DNA of 37,625 bases, taken from the NCBI GenBank assembly GCA_964612995.1, contig CAZTGE010000028.1:1-37625 (forward strand). Direction: 5' to 3'. The stretch comes from SLQH01 sp964612995 (GTDB lineage Bacteria > Planctomycetota > UBA11346). This document shows, in pieces, positions 19,003 to 27,605 of this stretch. Below the pieces are notes generated by a model. That model did not search any database, was not told where the DNA came from, and was given only the letters and a program-made list of their open reading frames with translations. How positions within the stretch are numbered: the stretch's first letter is position 1; each line of letters opens with the position of its first letter. The position numbers and the translations under genes were made by a program.

Positions 19003-19527
19003 CTACTCCAAGCGGAAGGTCCGGGCGATGTCCGTGAGCTCACCCAGATGCCGCCGCCGGCTCTCCCCTTCGAGCATGGACAGGGTGATGACGTAGGCCG
19101 AGCCGTCGCGCACGATGAGATAGGCGTCGTTGTCCAGATTCTTGTCGCCCATCTGCATGCTGTAGCGGATACGGTGGGCGTCGAGGCCGTTGAGGCGGCA
19201 GTTCTCGCGTTCGCTGACCGGCTGGCCGAAGGTCTGCTTGAGGTTCTGTGCGGTGAGATCGTAGTACTGCTCAGCCGATACCGAGCCGGGGAGATTCTCC
19301 AAGACCACGTTGAGGTTCTCGGCGAAGCCGTCGTCGGCCCCATTGGCCGGATTGACCAGGATGACATCGCAGCCCATGACCTTCGCTCGCCGCTCCCAGC
19401 CTGTGGGCGCTTCGATCCGGTAGCCTTGGCCGGCGAACTGCTTGCCGTCATAGGTGGTGGAATCCGTTGAATCGCCGCCACAGGCGACGAACAAGAGAGC
19501 GGTGAGCAGAACGATCGTGCGCGACAT
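19003..19527 (-). CDS. Small lipoprotein with a PsbP/DUF1795-like domain
   Basis: This is a 174-residue lipoprotein. The ATG at 19527 is preceded by AGAGGAG and starts MSRTIVLLTALLFVAC, a type II signal peptide with lipobox Cys16. A short Gly/Asp/Ser/Thr linker follows. The mature part (YRIEAPTGWERR, ENLNVVLENLPG, YYDLTAQNLKQTF, RIRYSMQMGDKNLD, AYVITLS) has the pattern of PsbP or DUF1795-like single-domain proteins, which are often found as lipoproteins of unknown function. It probably sits in the inner leaflet of the outer membrane. It follows the seven-gene MoxR operon on the same strand after a 106-base gap, so it could be read through from it. Confidence 0.72.
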   Translation of the reverse strand: MSRTIVLLTALLFVACGGDSTDSTTYDGKQFAGQGYRIEAPTGWERRAKVMGCDVILVNPANGADDGFAENLNVVLENLPGSVSAEQYYDLTAQNLKQTFGQPVSERENCRLNGLDAHRIRYSMQMGDKNLDNDAYLIVRDGSAYVITLSMLEGESRRRHLGELTDIARTFRLE

Positions 19528-19633
19528 GGGATGGCTCCTCTGGATCATGTGGCGGCGGTGGATGGATCGGCAGTATATCCCGCCAATACGACTAGGGGAG
19601 TGGTTTCGGCGGTGAGCGGCGAGGCCCCTTCGG

Positions 19634-22600
19634 TCAGCTGCCGACGCGCCGCTGCCAGTGGTGGCTCAGTTCGCCCAGGGCCTCCGCTGCGGCTGTGTGG
19701 TCTCCGTCACGGGTGAACAGGCGGTCCTGCAGGCGGTCGAGTTCGCTGCCGAGAGCACTGCGTTCGGCCTCCTTCAGCGGGCCCTGGTGTTGGATGCGAC
19801 GGAGGTAGCTCAGCCGCGCAGCGCTGGCCTCGGTCGCGGGCGGCCGCCAGTCCTGATCGGCCGCCGCGGCCGGCTGGCGTCGGCGAGCACGGATCAAGCC
19901 CAGCGCCAGGCCGGCCAGCACCACGGCTGCACCGGCGAGCCACCACCACCAGGCCGGCTTGCGTGTGGCGGGGCCGCGATCGAGTGCGATCACCGGCGTC
20001 GCTTCCACCACCTCGATGTCGGCGTAGCGGTGCAAGCTCGGTTCGAGTCCGGGTTCGCGGGGAGTGGGGAAGGCGAAGTGCGAGGGGTCGGCGTCCGGGT
20101 TGGGGCGGTAGCTGCGTCGCTGCATGCGTTCGAGTCCGGCGCGGATCTGCTGGCCATCGCAGTCGATCTCGGTGAGGCCGTAGCGGACATCCTCGGTGGC
20201 GTCTGCCTGCCAACCGCCGGCGGCCGGGGCGAGCACGGCGTCGGTGGACGGGATCAGCCCGTCACCGGTGAAGGTGATCTCGAGCAGCAGACGATCGTCG
20301 GCCTGCTCGCGCGCGTCGAGCACCAGCTCGCACGCGAGGTTGTCGCTCCCGGTCACCGGATCGCGCTCGCGTGCGTCGATCAGCAGCGGCTCGCTGGCCC
20401 GTGGGAAGCTGATGGTCGCACCCCGGTCCTGGAAATCGAGGTCCTTGCGCAGGCTCGGCAGCGTGTCGACCGCCGGGTCGTTGGCCCGGAGCAGGACGCA
20501 GGCCAGCGGCAGCTCGCGCCAGGCGGTGTCGGGCAGGATCCGCAACGGCACCTGCTGCTCGTGGACGCGGCAGTCGACGATGGTGAAGTCCTCGCCGAGA
20601 GTCGTGCGGATGTGGTCCTCGAGATCGCTGCGGTAGTCGACCGGTTCGCCGGTGCCGGTGTAGACCTGATCCTTGAGGTGGATGCGCAGGTCGTCGGTCT
20701 CGCGCATGACCGGGGCGGTCGCCTGGAGCGCGACGTGGAGCAGGAAGGGTTCGGTGCCGACGCCGGAGGGACCATCGATCCGGGTCACGAAGCGGATCTC
20801 GGCGAGCAGTTCGCGGTAGCGATCCAGGTCCGCATCGATCCAGGCACTGCGTGCGTGCTCGCCGGTGATCGTGCGCGCGGCTTCGAGATAGGTGACGAGG
20901 CGGTGCCCGGGGACCTGGCTGCGCCCCTGCCGGATCGCCTGTGCGAAGGCGTCGCGATGGGCTTGTGCGCGCTCGGATCCGAGCGCGTCGAGCTGTGCGT
21001 TGATCTGTGCGAGCTGGTCTTCATCGGCGGCGCCCTGCCGGGTGAGGTAGGAGACGTCGGACGCGCCGAGGGTGAGGCTGAACCAGTCGACGAACAGGCT
21101 CGGGTCGGCCTCGGTGGTGGCAGCGGCATCGAGGTGGTCCTGATAGCGTTCCGCGGCGCGCGCCATCGCGCTGAACGAGGCTTCACGTAGCGTGGTATAG
21201 GCCTCGAGCGGCGCCTCCTGGCCGTAGCGGAATTCCGCGTGATCGAACAAGACCATTGCGCGCGCGCGGTGCAGCAGCCGGTGGTCGGTCTGCACCAGCG
21301 CCTCGTCGAGCAGGCCGGTGACGAGGTCGTAGCCGCGTTCGACCTCGGCCGCGATCGCCGCGTTGTCGCGCTTGGTGCCGGCTTGTTGCTGCACCGGCGG
21401 CTGACGCCATTGTCTGGCCAGGCGCTGGCGCATCGCCCCGGCGAGCTGGGCGAGGGTGGCCGGCGCGATGAGATCGATCGGTCCGAACACCGCCGCGATG
21501 TCTTCGCGGCGGTAGACTTCGGCCGGCGAATGCGCGGCGGCGAAGGCCCGCACCACGGTGGTGCCCTCGAGCCCGTCGCCGACCTCGCGTCTGAGCGCCG
21601 CCACCAGCCCGCTGAGCTCTTCGAGCGCGAGCACCTGGCGCGCACGGGTGGTGGGGAAGGCGTTGATCGAGTTGCTGCGCCAATGGTAGGGATGGTGGCC
21701 GTACGACTGGTGCGCGTCGCTGTCGCGCAGGTCGGTCCACACGTGGACCAGGCGATTGGCGAGCTCGATCGCGGTCTCGACGTCGATCGGATACAGCTGC
21801 GTGATCAGCGGCAGCGCGGCCGCGGTATCGCCTTCGCCGACCGCCAGCCGACAGACCGATTCGCCGACGCGCTCGGCGATCGCGCCATCGAGCAGGCTGC
21901 GCCAGGCCGGGCCGGGGGCCACCACACGGATCGCGGCGAGGTCGATCGGTTGGCGCGTGTTGCCGCCGGGCGGATTGTCGGCGAACTGCAGGCTGTATCG
22001 TGCCTCTTCGAGCCACACCAGTGCGAGCAGGTTGAGCGGATCGCGCCAGGGCTGGGGGTCGCTCAGGTGTTCGAGCAACAGGGAGCTGCGCCGGGCGATG
22101 GACGCGAGCAGTTCGTGTCGCTGCGGGGGCGGGCCCTTGCTCTGGGCGAGCGCCTGATGTCTGGCGGTGGTGGCGGCGAACAGAGCCAGCAGCAGCGGGT
22201 CGGCCTGGGCCTCAGCGAGGCTGGCGGCAGCGCGGCGTGCGAACCAGGCCTCGCCAAAACGCTTGCGGCCGTGGCGCAGCAGCTCGTCGGCGCGATGGGC
22301 GGCGCGGAAGAACAACCCGGCATCGCAGTCCGGGTGTTCGAGGATGATCCGGGTCAGGCGCCAGGCCTGGTCCAAGGCGGTGGCGTCGCCCTCGGCGGCG
22401 TGGCGCGCGGTGTGATAGCGGGCGTGCAGGTCGAGGTCCGCCAACGCGCCAGCGGCCTCGGCCCGGTCGCGGTCGGGCAGGAAGGCGCCGGCTTCGAGCA
22501 CCCGCCCGGCCTCGAGCAACAGTCGGGCGGCGTGGGCGCGGCCGGCCGGCTCATCGCCGCCGAAGCGGCCGATGCCGGTGCGCAGGTCGGCCATCATCGC

Positions 22601-23191
22601 ACGGCTGCTGCCGATCTGCTCCAAACCCTGCCTGAGCAGGCCGGCGAGCACGGGGTACAGCGGCGCGGGGAGTTCGTCGGTCGGGGCCATGTCGGCCAGC
22701 AGCCACACTGCGCGCGGGAGCAGGACGCCGGAGCCGAGCTGGCCGAGCAACACGGGGTAGACGCGTTGCGCGCGCTCCTGCGGCATCGCCGCGAAGGCAG
22801 CCGCGAGCCCGGCCCAGTCGCCGCAGCGCACCAACAGCTGGAGCTCGCGCGCCTCGTGACGGATGGCGGCAGCCTCGGGGTCGTCGTCGTTCTGGTCCGT
22901 GGCCTCATCGACCGGATCGCGGCCGAGGCGGCGCACGGCCATCGCCGTGAGTACCGCGGCGGGTTCGCGGCCGCAGTCGAGCTTGTCGATGATCTTCGCC
23001 AGGCTGCTTCCGTCGTCCTCGTCCTGGCCATCGTCGCCCTGGTCATCGACATCAGGCGACGGGTCCTGCGCGTCATGCGGGTCGTCGGTCAGAAGCTCTT
23101 CGACCGGCAGGTCGATGTCGATGACCTCCGCGGCGCCCATCGGCAGGATGGCGAGAAGCAGGGCCAGAAGGCGTAGGACAGGGCAAGGCAT
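19634..23191 (-). CDS. Giant membrane-anchored protein ending the MoxR/VWA operon
   Basis: This 1185-residue protein has a signal peptide (MPCPVLRLLALLLAILPMGA) and then a strongly acidic linker (about 35-60). A long helical region reaches to about residue 800, followed by a beta-rich part (RFVTRIDGPSGVGTEPFLLH, then LRIHLKDQVYTGTGEPVDYR) that may be an immunoglobulin-like or BatD-like segment. One transmembrane helix is preceded by PAWWWWLAG (about 1088-1110), and a cytoplasmic tail of about 75 residues follows. The topology (large periplasmic part, single C-terminal anchor, short tail) resembles BatD, but the length is about twice that and I cannot show homology. GAGGAG precedes the ATG at 23191, and the preceding gene ends 18 bases upstream at 23209. 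It is the last gene of the operon, so its product probably joins the same envelope complex as the VWA proteins. Confidence 0.78.
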   Translation of the reverse strand: MPCPVLRLLALLLAILPMGAAEVIDIDLPVEELLTDDPHDAQDPSPDVDDQGDDGQDEDDGSSLAKIIDKLDCGREPAAVLTAMAVRRLGRDPVDEATDQNDDDPEAAAIRHEARELQLLVRCGDWAGLAAAFAAMPQERAQRVYPVLLGQLGSGVLLPRAVWLLADMAPTDELPAPLYPVLAGLLRQGLEQIGSSRAMMADLRTGIGRFGGDEPAGRAHAARLLLEAGRVLEAGAFLPDRDRAEAAGALADLDLHARYHTARHAAEGDATALDQAWRLTRIILEHPDCDAGLFFRAAHRADELLRHGRKRFGEAWFARRAAASLAEAQADPLLLALFAATTARHQALAQSKGPPPQRHELLASIARRSSLLLEHLSDPQPWRDPLNLLALVWLEEARYSLQFADNPPGGNTRQPIDLAAIRVVAPGPAWRSLLDGAIAERVGESVCRLAVGEGDTAAALPLITQLYPIDVETAIELANRLVHVWTDLRDSDAHQSYGHHPYHWRSNSINAFPTTRARQVLALEELSGLVAALRREVGDGLEGTTVVRAFAAAHSPAEVYRREDIAAVFGPIDLIAPATLAQLAGAMRQRLARQWRQPPVQQQAGTKRDNAAIAAEVERGYDLVTGLLDEALVQTDHRLLHRARAMVLFDHAEFRYGQEAPLEAYTTLREASFSAMARAAERYQDHLDAAATTEADPSLFVDWFSLTLGASDVSYLTRQGAADEDQLAQINAQLDALGSERAQAHRDAFAQAIRQGRSQVPGHRLVTYLEAARTITGEHARSAWIDADLDRYRELLAEIRFVTRIDGPSGVGTEPFLLHVALQATAPVMRETDDLRIHLKDQVYTGTGEPVDYRSDLEDHIRTTLGEDFTIVDCRVHEQQVPLRILPDTAWRELPLACVLLRANDPAVDTLPSLRKDLDFQDRGATISFPRASEPLLIDARERDPVTGSDNLACELVLDAREQADDRLLLEITFTGDGLIPSTDAVLAPAAGGWQADATEDVRYGLTEIDCDGQQIRAGLERMQRRSYRPNPDADPSHFAFPTPREPGLEPSLHRYADIEVVEATPVIALDRGPATRKPAWWWWLAGAAVVLAGLALGLIRARRRQPAAAADQDWRPPATEASAARLSYLRRIQHQGPLKEAERSALGSELDRLQDRLFTRDGDHTAAAEALGELSHHWQRRVGS

Positions 23192-23208
23192 CGTTGGGCT
23201 CCTCGTCT

Positions 23209-23988
23209 TCAATGGCCGCCGCCACCGCGTTGGTTGCTGCCGGCCTGATCGCCGCCAGGGCGTAGTTCTTCGCGCAGTTCGCGCTCCTGCTGTTGTTCTT
23301 CATCCGATTTCTTCTTGCGTGATTGTTTACGGTTGCGGCTGCGGCGCTGCTCCTTGCGCCGCTTGGCGATGTTCTGGCAATTGCCGCATTTCTGCGGCAA
23401 CGGCAGCGCGCGCAGCTCGTCGTCGCTGAGCAGCTGCATCCGGATCACCTGCTCGAGATCGCGCGCGTGTTCCTGCGCGCGCTCCGCAGCACCGCGGTCG
23501 GCGGCGGATTCGGTGAGCAGGCGCAGGTGTTGGCGGGCGCGGTGGTTCTCGGCCAGCCAGCTCTTCTCATCGGCGCCGGCAAGGCGCAGACGCCAGGCGG
23601 TATGGTGGTGCGCGATGGCGGTGGCCGCGCGTACCGCGTCGCGTAGTTGTCGGGGCAGGCGCTGGTCGTCGGCGGTTGCGGTCTGGAGCTGATCGAGTGC
23701 GGCGAGCCCGTCGAGCAGGCCGGTATCGCTCTGGGCCAGACGCTGCGCGTGCGCCAGCTGCACTCGGGTGCGCAATACGGGGTCGGCCTCCGGGCCGAGT
23801 CGCGCGAGCGCGGCGCTGAGTTGCTCGCAGGCCACGGCGTCGTCGGTCGTCCGCTCGGCCGCGGCGAGCAGCGGCGCGGCGGCATCGCGACGGACGTAGC
23901 GCTGGCCGGGGCCGTGATGCCAGGCGAGCACGCCGATCGGCAGCAGCAGCCAGGCGAGAATCGACAGGCGGCGGAGCCAGGGCCTCAT
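23209..23988 (-). CDS. Membrane-anchored helical protein of the MoxR/VWA operon
   Basis: This 259-residue protein has an N-terminal hydrophobic segment (LSILAWLLLPIGVLAW, about 8-23) that acts as signal or anchor. An Ala/Leu/Arg-rich helical region (about 35-190) could hold TPR-like repeats. KCGNCQ (CxxC) follows near 200, and the C-terminal tail is very basic then acidic (KRRKEQRRSRNRKQSRKKK followed by Glu/Gln and Gly). In known Bat operons the TPR proteins BatC and BatE follow the two VWA genes; position and build suggest a counterpart, but sequence homology is not evident. It overlaps the preceding VWA gene (stop at 23985) by 4 bases. Confidence 0.7.
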   Translation of the reverse strand: MRPWLRRLSILAWLLLPIGVLAWHHGPGQRYVRRDAAAPLLAAAERTTDDAVACEQLSAALARLGPEADPVLRTRVQLAHAQRLAQSDTGLLDGLAALDQLQTATADDQRLPRQLRDAVRAATAIAHHHTAWRLRLAGADEKSWLAENHRARQHLRLLTESAADRGAAERAQEHARDLEQVIRMQLLSDDELRALPLPQKCGNCQNIAKRRKEQRRSRNRKQSRKKKSDEEQQQERELREELRPGGDQAGSNQRGGGGH

Positions 23989-25010
23989 CGCAGCGTCTCC
24001 CTATCGCTCAGCAGGCGCCAGACCTGGCCGCCAGCCGATCCGGCGCGGGCCCGCCGCAGCCGGGCCGGCCAGGGGCTGCCCGCAAGGCGCAGCAGCACCG
24101 GCACGCCGGCGAGCACCGTCGCGCCGAGGGCGATCGCGAGCAGGGCGAAGGCGGTGCGGTCGGGGCCGGGGGTGGGCAGGTCGCGGCCGGCGCCGAGGCC
24201 GTGGCAGGCATCCTCTGGCAGCCAGGCGCGGGTGCCGTCGATGTAGTCGCCGCCGAGGCCGTGGGCGAGCCGGCGCAGGCTGCGGTGGTACTGGCGTGCG
24301 GCGAAGCCGTCGATCGCGCGCGCGCGGCGGGTATCGCCGAGGCCGATGATCAGCACCTGGTCGATCGCTGCGGGCAGGCGGGGGGCGGCGAGTTCGGGCT
24401 GGCCGTCGCTGAGCAGGAGCAGCGTGGTGCTGCCGGGTGGCCAGGGCCTGGCGAGTTCGCCGGCCAGTTCGAGCGCGGGGCGCAGGTCGGTGGGTCCGGC
24501 GCTGAAGGCGTAGTGCAGCGGGAGGTCGGCGAGGACGTTGTCGATCACCCGGCGGTCGCGCGTACTCTGCAGCACCGGCAGTGCGTCGGTCCAGGCCGCG
24601 ATCAGGCTCACCCGCAGGTTCTGCAAGCCGACGCGGTCGAGCAGGCGCTGCAGCATCGCCCGTGCCCGCTGGGCGCGGGTGGTCTCACCACCGATCCCGG
24701 CGTCGGCGATCTCCATGCTCGGACTGACGTCGAGGATCGCCAAGAGGTGGCGGTCGCCGCGCGGTCGCTCGGCGGCCCACCAGTTCTCTTCCCCGACGGC
24801 GCCGGCAGTGGCGAGCACGCCCAGCCCCCAGGCGAGCGCGGCGGCGGCGATGACCCGCAGCGGTGCGTGCACCGCGACCCAGCGCCGGGGACGTGCCCCC
24901 GGCCCGTGGACCAGCACCGCCGCACGGCGGCAGCGGCGCGCGTGCAACCATTCGCCGCCGGCGATGAGCGCGGCGGTGAAGCAGGCGAGCAACACGGGCA
25001 GGTCTACCAT
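23985..25010 (-). CDS. VWA-domain membrane protein, BatB-like
   Basis: This protein has 341 residues. An N-terminal hydrophobic helix (5-20) and a second (about 52-70) precede a von Willebrand A domain with metal-site motif DVSPS (94-98), GPTDLRPALELA carrying the MIDAS threonine, and LLLLSDGQPE carrying the aspartate. A C-terminal helix (AFALLAIALGATVLAGVPVL) follows, so the VWA domain probably faces the periplasm or sits between helices as in BatA and BatB. The ATG at 25010 overlaps the stop of the upstream VWA gene (25004-25006) by seven bases. The longer open frame upstream is a shadow of the neighbouring gene. Confidence 0.85.
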   Translation of the reverse strand: MVDLPVLLACFTAALIAGGEWLHARRCRRAAVLVHGPGARPRRWVAVHAPLRVIAAAALAWGLGVLATAGAVGEENWWAAERPRGDRHLLAILDVSPSMEIADAGIGGETTRAQRARAMLQRLLDRVGLQNLRVSLIAAWTDALPVLQSTRDRRVIDNVLADLPLHYAFSAGPTDLRPALELAGELARPWPPGSTTLLLLSDGQPELAAPRLPAAIDQVLIIGLGDTRRARAIDGFAARQYHRSLRRLAHGLGGDYIDGTRAWLPEDACHGLGAGRDLPTPGPDRTAFALLAIALGATVLAGVPVLLRLAGSPWPARLRRARAGSAGGQVWRLLSDRETLR

Positions 25011-25930
25011 GGCACCCACCGCAGGCCGAAGGAGGTGGCGCAGTGCAGCGCGAGCAACGCCAGGCCGATGTGGGCGAAGGGGCGGCGCACCGGCACCGGG
25101 TCGCCGCGGCCGTAGGTCACCGGGACGCCCTGCATGCGATCGATGGTGGCGAACACCGCGTCGAGGGCCTGGGTGTCGTCGGCCGCGGCGACCGTGCCGC
25201 CGGTGGGGCCAGCGAGGTCGTGCAGTTGTTGCGGCGCGAGCCCGTCGCCGATGTGCACCGCGTGCAGCACGATCCCCTCTGCGGCGAGTTCGCGGCCGAG
25301 GGTGGTCCCCGCTTCGCCGGCGATGTCGTAGCTCATGCCGTCGGAAAGCAGGATCAGGAGGCGGTCGCCCTGGGCATGGCGCCCCAGCCGCAGCGCAGCG
25401 CTGCGCACCCCGCGGGCGATCTCGGTGCCGCCGAAGTGGCCCGGCAGCTTGCCCGGGCGCAGGAAGGGGGTGCCGAGGCGGATGACCGCGGTCTCGGCGG
25501 TCAGAGGGGTCCAGTTGAGCACCGCGTTGCCGAAGATGGTCAGGCCGAAGGCGTCGCCGGCACGGCGGGTGGTGAAGGCGTCGATCGCCGCCATCGCCGC
25601 GGTGTAGCGGGTTTCGCCGCCGGGGAAGGTCGCGGTCATCGAGCCGGAGACATCGAGTACGATCTGGATGTTGGTCAGCACGCGGCGGCGTTCCTCCGCG
25701 CCGGGGCGGCGCGGTCCGGCGAGCAGGAGGATGGCGACCGCCAGTAGCAGCGGCGGCAGGGCATCGGCGAGTCCGAGCAGCGTGCGCAGCACCCGGCGGC
25801 GACCGGGGCTGGCGTGATCGACCGGCAGGGCGACCGGTGGCGCCGGTCGCCGGATGCGCCACACCAGCAGCAGCAACGGTATGGCGAGCAGGGTGAGCAG
25901 CAGCGGGTGCGCGAAGCCGATCGCGTTCAT
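25004..25930 (-). CDS. VWA-domain membrane protein, BatA-like
   Basis: This 308-residue protein starts with the hydrophobic stretch FAHPLLLTLLAIPLLLLVWRIRR, typical of the BatA N-terminal domain. A second helix (about 56-72) is followed by a VWA domain with a complete metal site: DVSGS (93-97), GGTEIARG and LLSDGMS. A last hydrophobic helix (FAHIGLALLALHCATSFGL) ends the protein. The ATG at 25930 overlaps the previous stop (ATGA). Together with the next VWA gene it probably forms a membrane pair served by the MoxR ATPase. Confidence 0.88.
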   Translation of the reverse strand: MNAIGFAHPLLLTLLAIPLLLLVWRIRRPAPPVALPVDHASPGRRRVLRTLLGLADALPPLLLAVAILLLAGPRRPGAEERRRVLTNIQIVLDVSGSMTATFPGGETRYTAAMAAIDAFTTRRAGDAFGLTIFGNAVLNWTPLTAETAVIRLGTPFLRPGKLPGHFGGTEIARGVRSAALRLGRHAQGDRLLILLSDGMSYDIAGEAGTTLGRELAAEGIVLHAVHIGDGLAPQQLHDLAGPTGGTVAAADDTQALDAVFATIDRMQGVPVTYGRGDPVPVRRPFAHIGLALLALHCATSFGLRWVPW

Positions 25931-26721
25931 GCGCTCATCTCCGCATCGAGCGCGCGCTCGGCGCGGCGGGCGGCGTCGAGTGCGTCGGTGTCGTTGTTCG
26001 CGGCGTAGAGCGCTGCGGCCAGCCGGGCATAGAGCGCTCCGAGGCGCGGGTCGGCGCGGATGGCGGCGAGTGCGTGCGCCGGGTCGGCCCCGCCGAGAGC
26101 GAGGCAGTCGGCGAGCTCGTCGCGGATCAGGCGGTCGACGCGGGCCCAGTCGGCCGGGGCCGCGGCCGGGTCGGCAGCGAGCTCCGCGAGCAGGCGGCGC
26201 AGTCGCGTTCGCACGTCCTCGCTCGCGGGCGGCGGCGCGGCCGGGCGGCGGCGGCGCAGCGCGCGGACGAGCACCAGGCCGAGCGGCAACGCCAGCCAGA
26301 GGACGGCGAGCAGGTGCAGCAGGCGGTGGTAGCCGCCGAGCCGTGGCAGCGGGCCGGGGTCCACGCCGGCGAGCGCTCCGGGTGCGGCCTCCGGAGCGAG
26401 CTGAGCGTGGGTCAGCACCATCAGTGGCGGCAGGTCGCTCGTGCTCCCGTCGGTGGTGCACAGGAGTTCGCCGAGGTCGTGGCGCCCGGGCCGCAGGGCG
26501 ATGAAGCGCAGGTCGAGGCGTTCGCGTCCGGCGCCCAGAGGGGTACGCGCGGCGATGCGCAGCAGACGTTCCGCGCGATGGTCGACGCCGGTGACGGTCA
26601 GCCCGGCGGGCAGGTCGGCGAGCACGCGCGCTTCGAGGCCGACCGCGACCCGGGCCCGGACCTCGGCACCGGAGATGACACCGACGAACAGGACGAGCAG
26701 CAGTGCGCGGGGTGTGGGCAT
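25927..26721 (-). CDS. DUF4381-like membrane protein of the MoxR/VWA operon
   Basis: This protein has 264 residues. The N-terminal signal peptide (MPTPRALLLVLFVGVISGAE) leads to an extracytoplasmic part of about 110 residues that reads like a beta-sandwich (ARVLADLPAGLTVTGVDH, DLRFIALRPGRHDLGELL). A transmembrane helix (LLHLLAVLWLALPLGLVLVRAL, about 133-154, split here by eye) follows, then a basic stretch and an alpha-helical cytoplasmic domain. In many Gram-negative operons the order moxR, DUF58, DUF4381, VWA, VWA is seen; this gene holds the DUF4381 place and has a similar C-terminal build. It also recalls the C-terminal half of BatD. Its ATG at 26721 overlaps the DUF58 stop by one base. 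Confidence 0.65.
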   Translation of the reverse strand: MPTPRALLLVLFVGVISGAEVRARVAVGLEARVLADLPAGLTVTGVDHRAERLLRIAARTPLGAGRERLDLRFIALRPGRHDLGELLCTTDGSTSDLPPLMVLTHAQLAPEAAPGALAGVDPGPLPRLGGYHRLLHLLAVLWLALPLGLVLVRALRRRRPAAPPPASEDVRTRLRRLLAELAADPAAAPADWARVDRLIRDELADCLALGGADPAHALAAIRADPRLGALYARLAAALYAANNDTDALDAARRAERALDAEMSA

Positions 26722-27605
26722 CAGCGGGCTCTGCGCAGCAGTCCGCCGCGGTCGGTGAGGAAGCGGATCAGCGGCGCGACCACCGGGCGGTCGGTGCGCA
26801 ACAGCAGGTGGTCGATGCCCGCCGCGCGCAAGGCGTGCGTGGGATCGGCCGCGGTCGCGCCAGCGAGCCAGGGCCGACGCAGCGAGAACAAGGCGCGCCG
26901 CTGCGTCTCGGCCTCTTCGCCGCGGACGAAGCCACCGCCGAGACCGAGTGCGGCCGGGTCCTGCAGCTGGAGCACCACCAGATCGTGGCGCAGGTGGACC
27001 CGGCGCAGCGCGTCGACCGCGCCGGGTTCGTGCAGATCGCTGAGCACCACCACCAGGCTGCGCTCGCGCATCATCGCCGGCAGCGCGTCGAGGCGTTCGA
27101 CCAGCGCGGTGGTTTCGCTCAGCGCGTGATCGTGCAGCCGGGCCAGGGCCACCAGCAGGCGTTCGCGCGCGGTGCTCGGGGCCGCGCGCACCAGCCGGCT
27201 GCCGAGCGAGACCAGGCCCACCGGGCTGCCGCGCATCTGGCATGAGCGCCCCAGGGCTCCGGCCAGGACCAGCGCCAGCTCGATCTTGGCCACCCCGGTG
27301 CTGGTCAGCTGCATCGAGGCCGAGGTGTCGACCAGCAGCCACACCGGCAGCCGCTTGAGCGCCTCGTATTCCTTGATGTGGGGGCGTGCGGTGCGCGCGG
27401 TCACGCGCCAGTCCATCGCTCGCACCGGATCGCCGGGCTGATAGCAGCGGCTCTGGGCGTACTCGATGCCGCTGCCGTGGTAGGGCGAGGGGTCGAGGCC
27501 GTGGACCAGCGCGGTGGCGAGGCGGCGTACGGCGAGATCGAAGGCCCGGCGTTCGGCCCGGCGCAGCTCGCGACGCGGATCGGCGCTCTCGGCTACGACC
27601 GGCAT
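26721..27605 (-). CDS. DUF58 family protein
   Basis: This 294-residue protein has YQPGDPVRAMDWRVTAR (55-71), the DUF58 signature, then a VWA-like fold with VDTSASM (92-98). It lacks the N-terminal transmembrane helices of some DUF58 members, so it should be cytoplasmic, next to the MoxR ATPase. Family members accompany MoxR in nearly all such operons and are thought to bind it or its clients. The start at 27605 overlaps the moxR stop by one base. Confidence 0.92.
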   Translation of the reverse strand: MPVVAESADPRRELRRAERRAFDLAVRRLATALVHGLDPSPYHGSGIEYAQSRCYQPGDPVRAMDWRVTARTARPHIKEYEALKRLPVWLLVDTSASMQLTSTGVAKIELALVLAGALGRSCQMRGSPVGLVSLGSRLVRAAPSTARERLLVALARLHDHALSETTALVERLDALPAMMRERSLVVVLSDLHEPGAVDALRRVHLRHDLVVLQLQDPAALGLGGGFVRGEEAETQRRALFSLRRPWLAGATAADPTHALRAAGIDHLLLRTDRPVVAPLIRFLTDRGGLLRRAR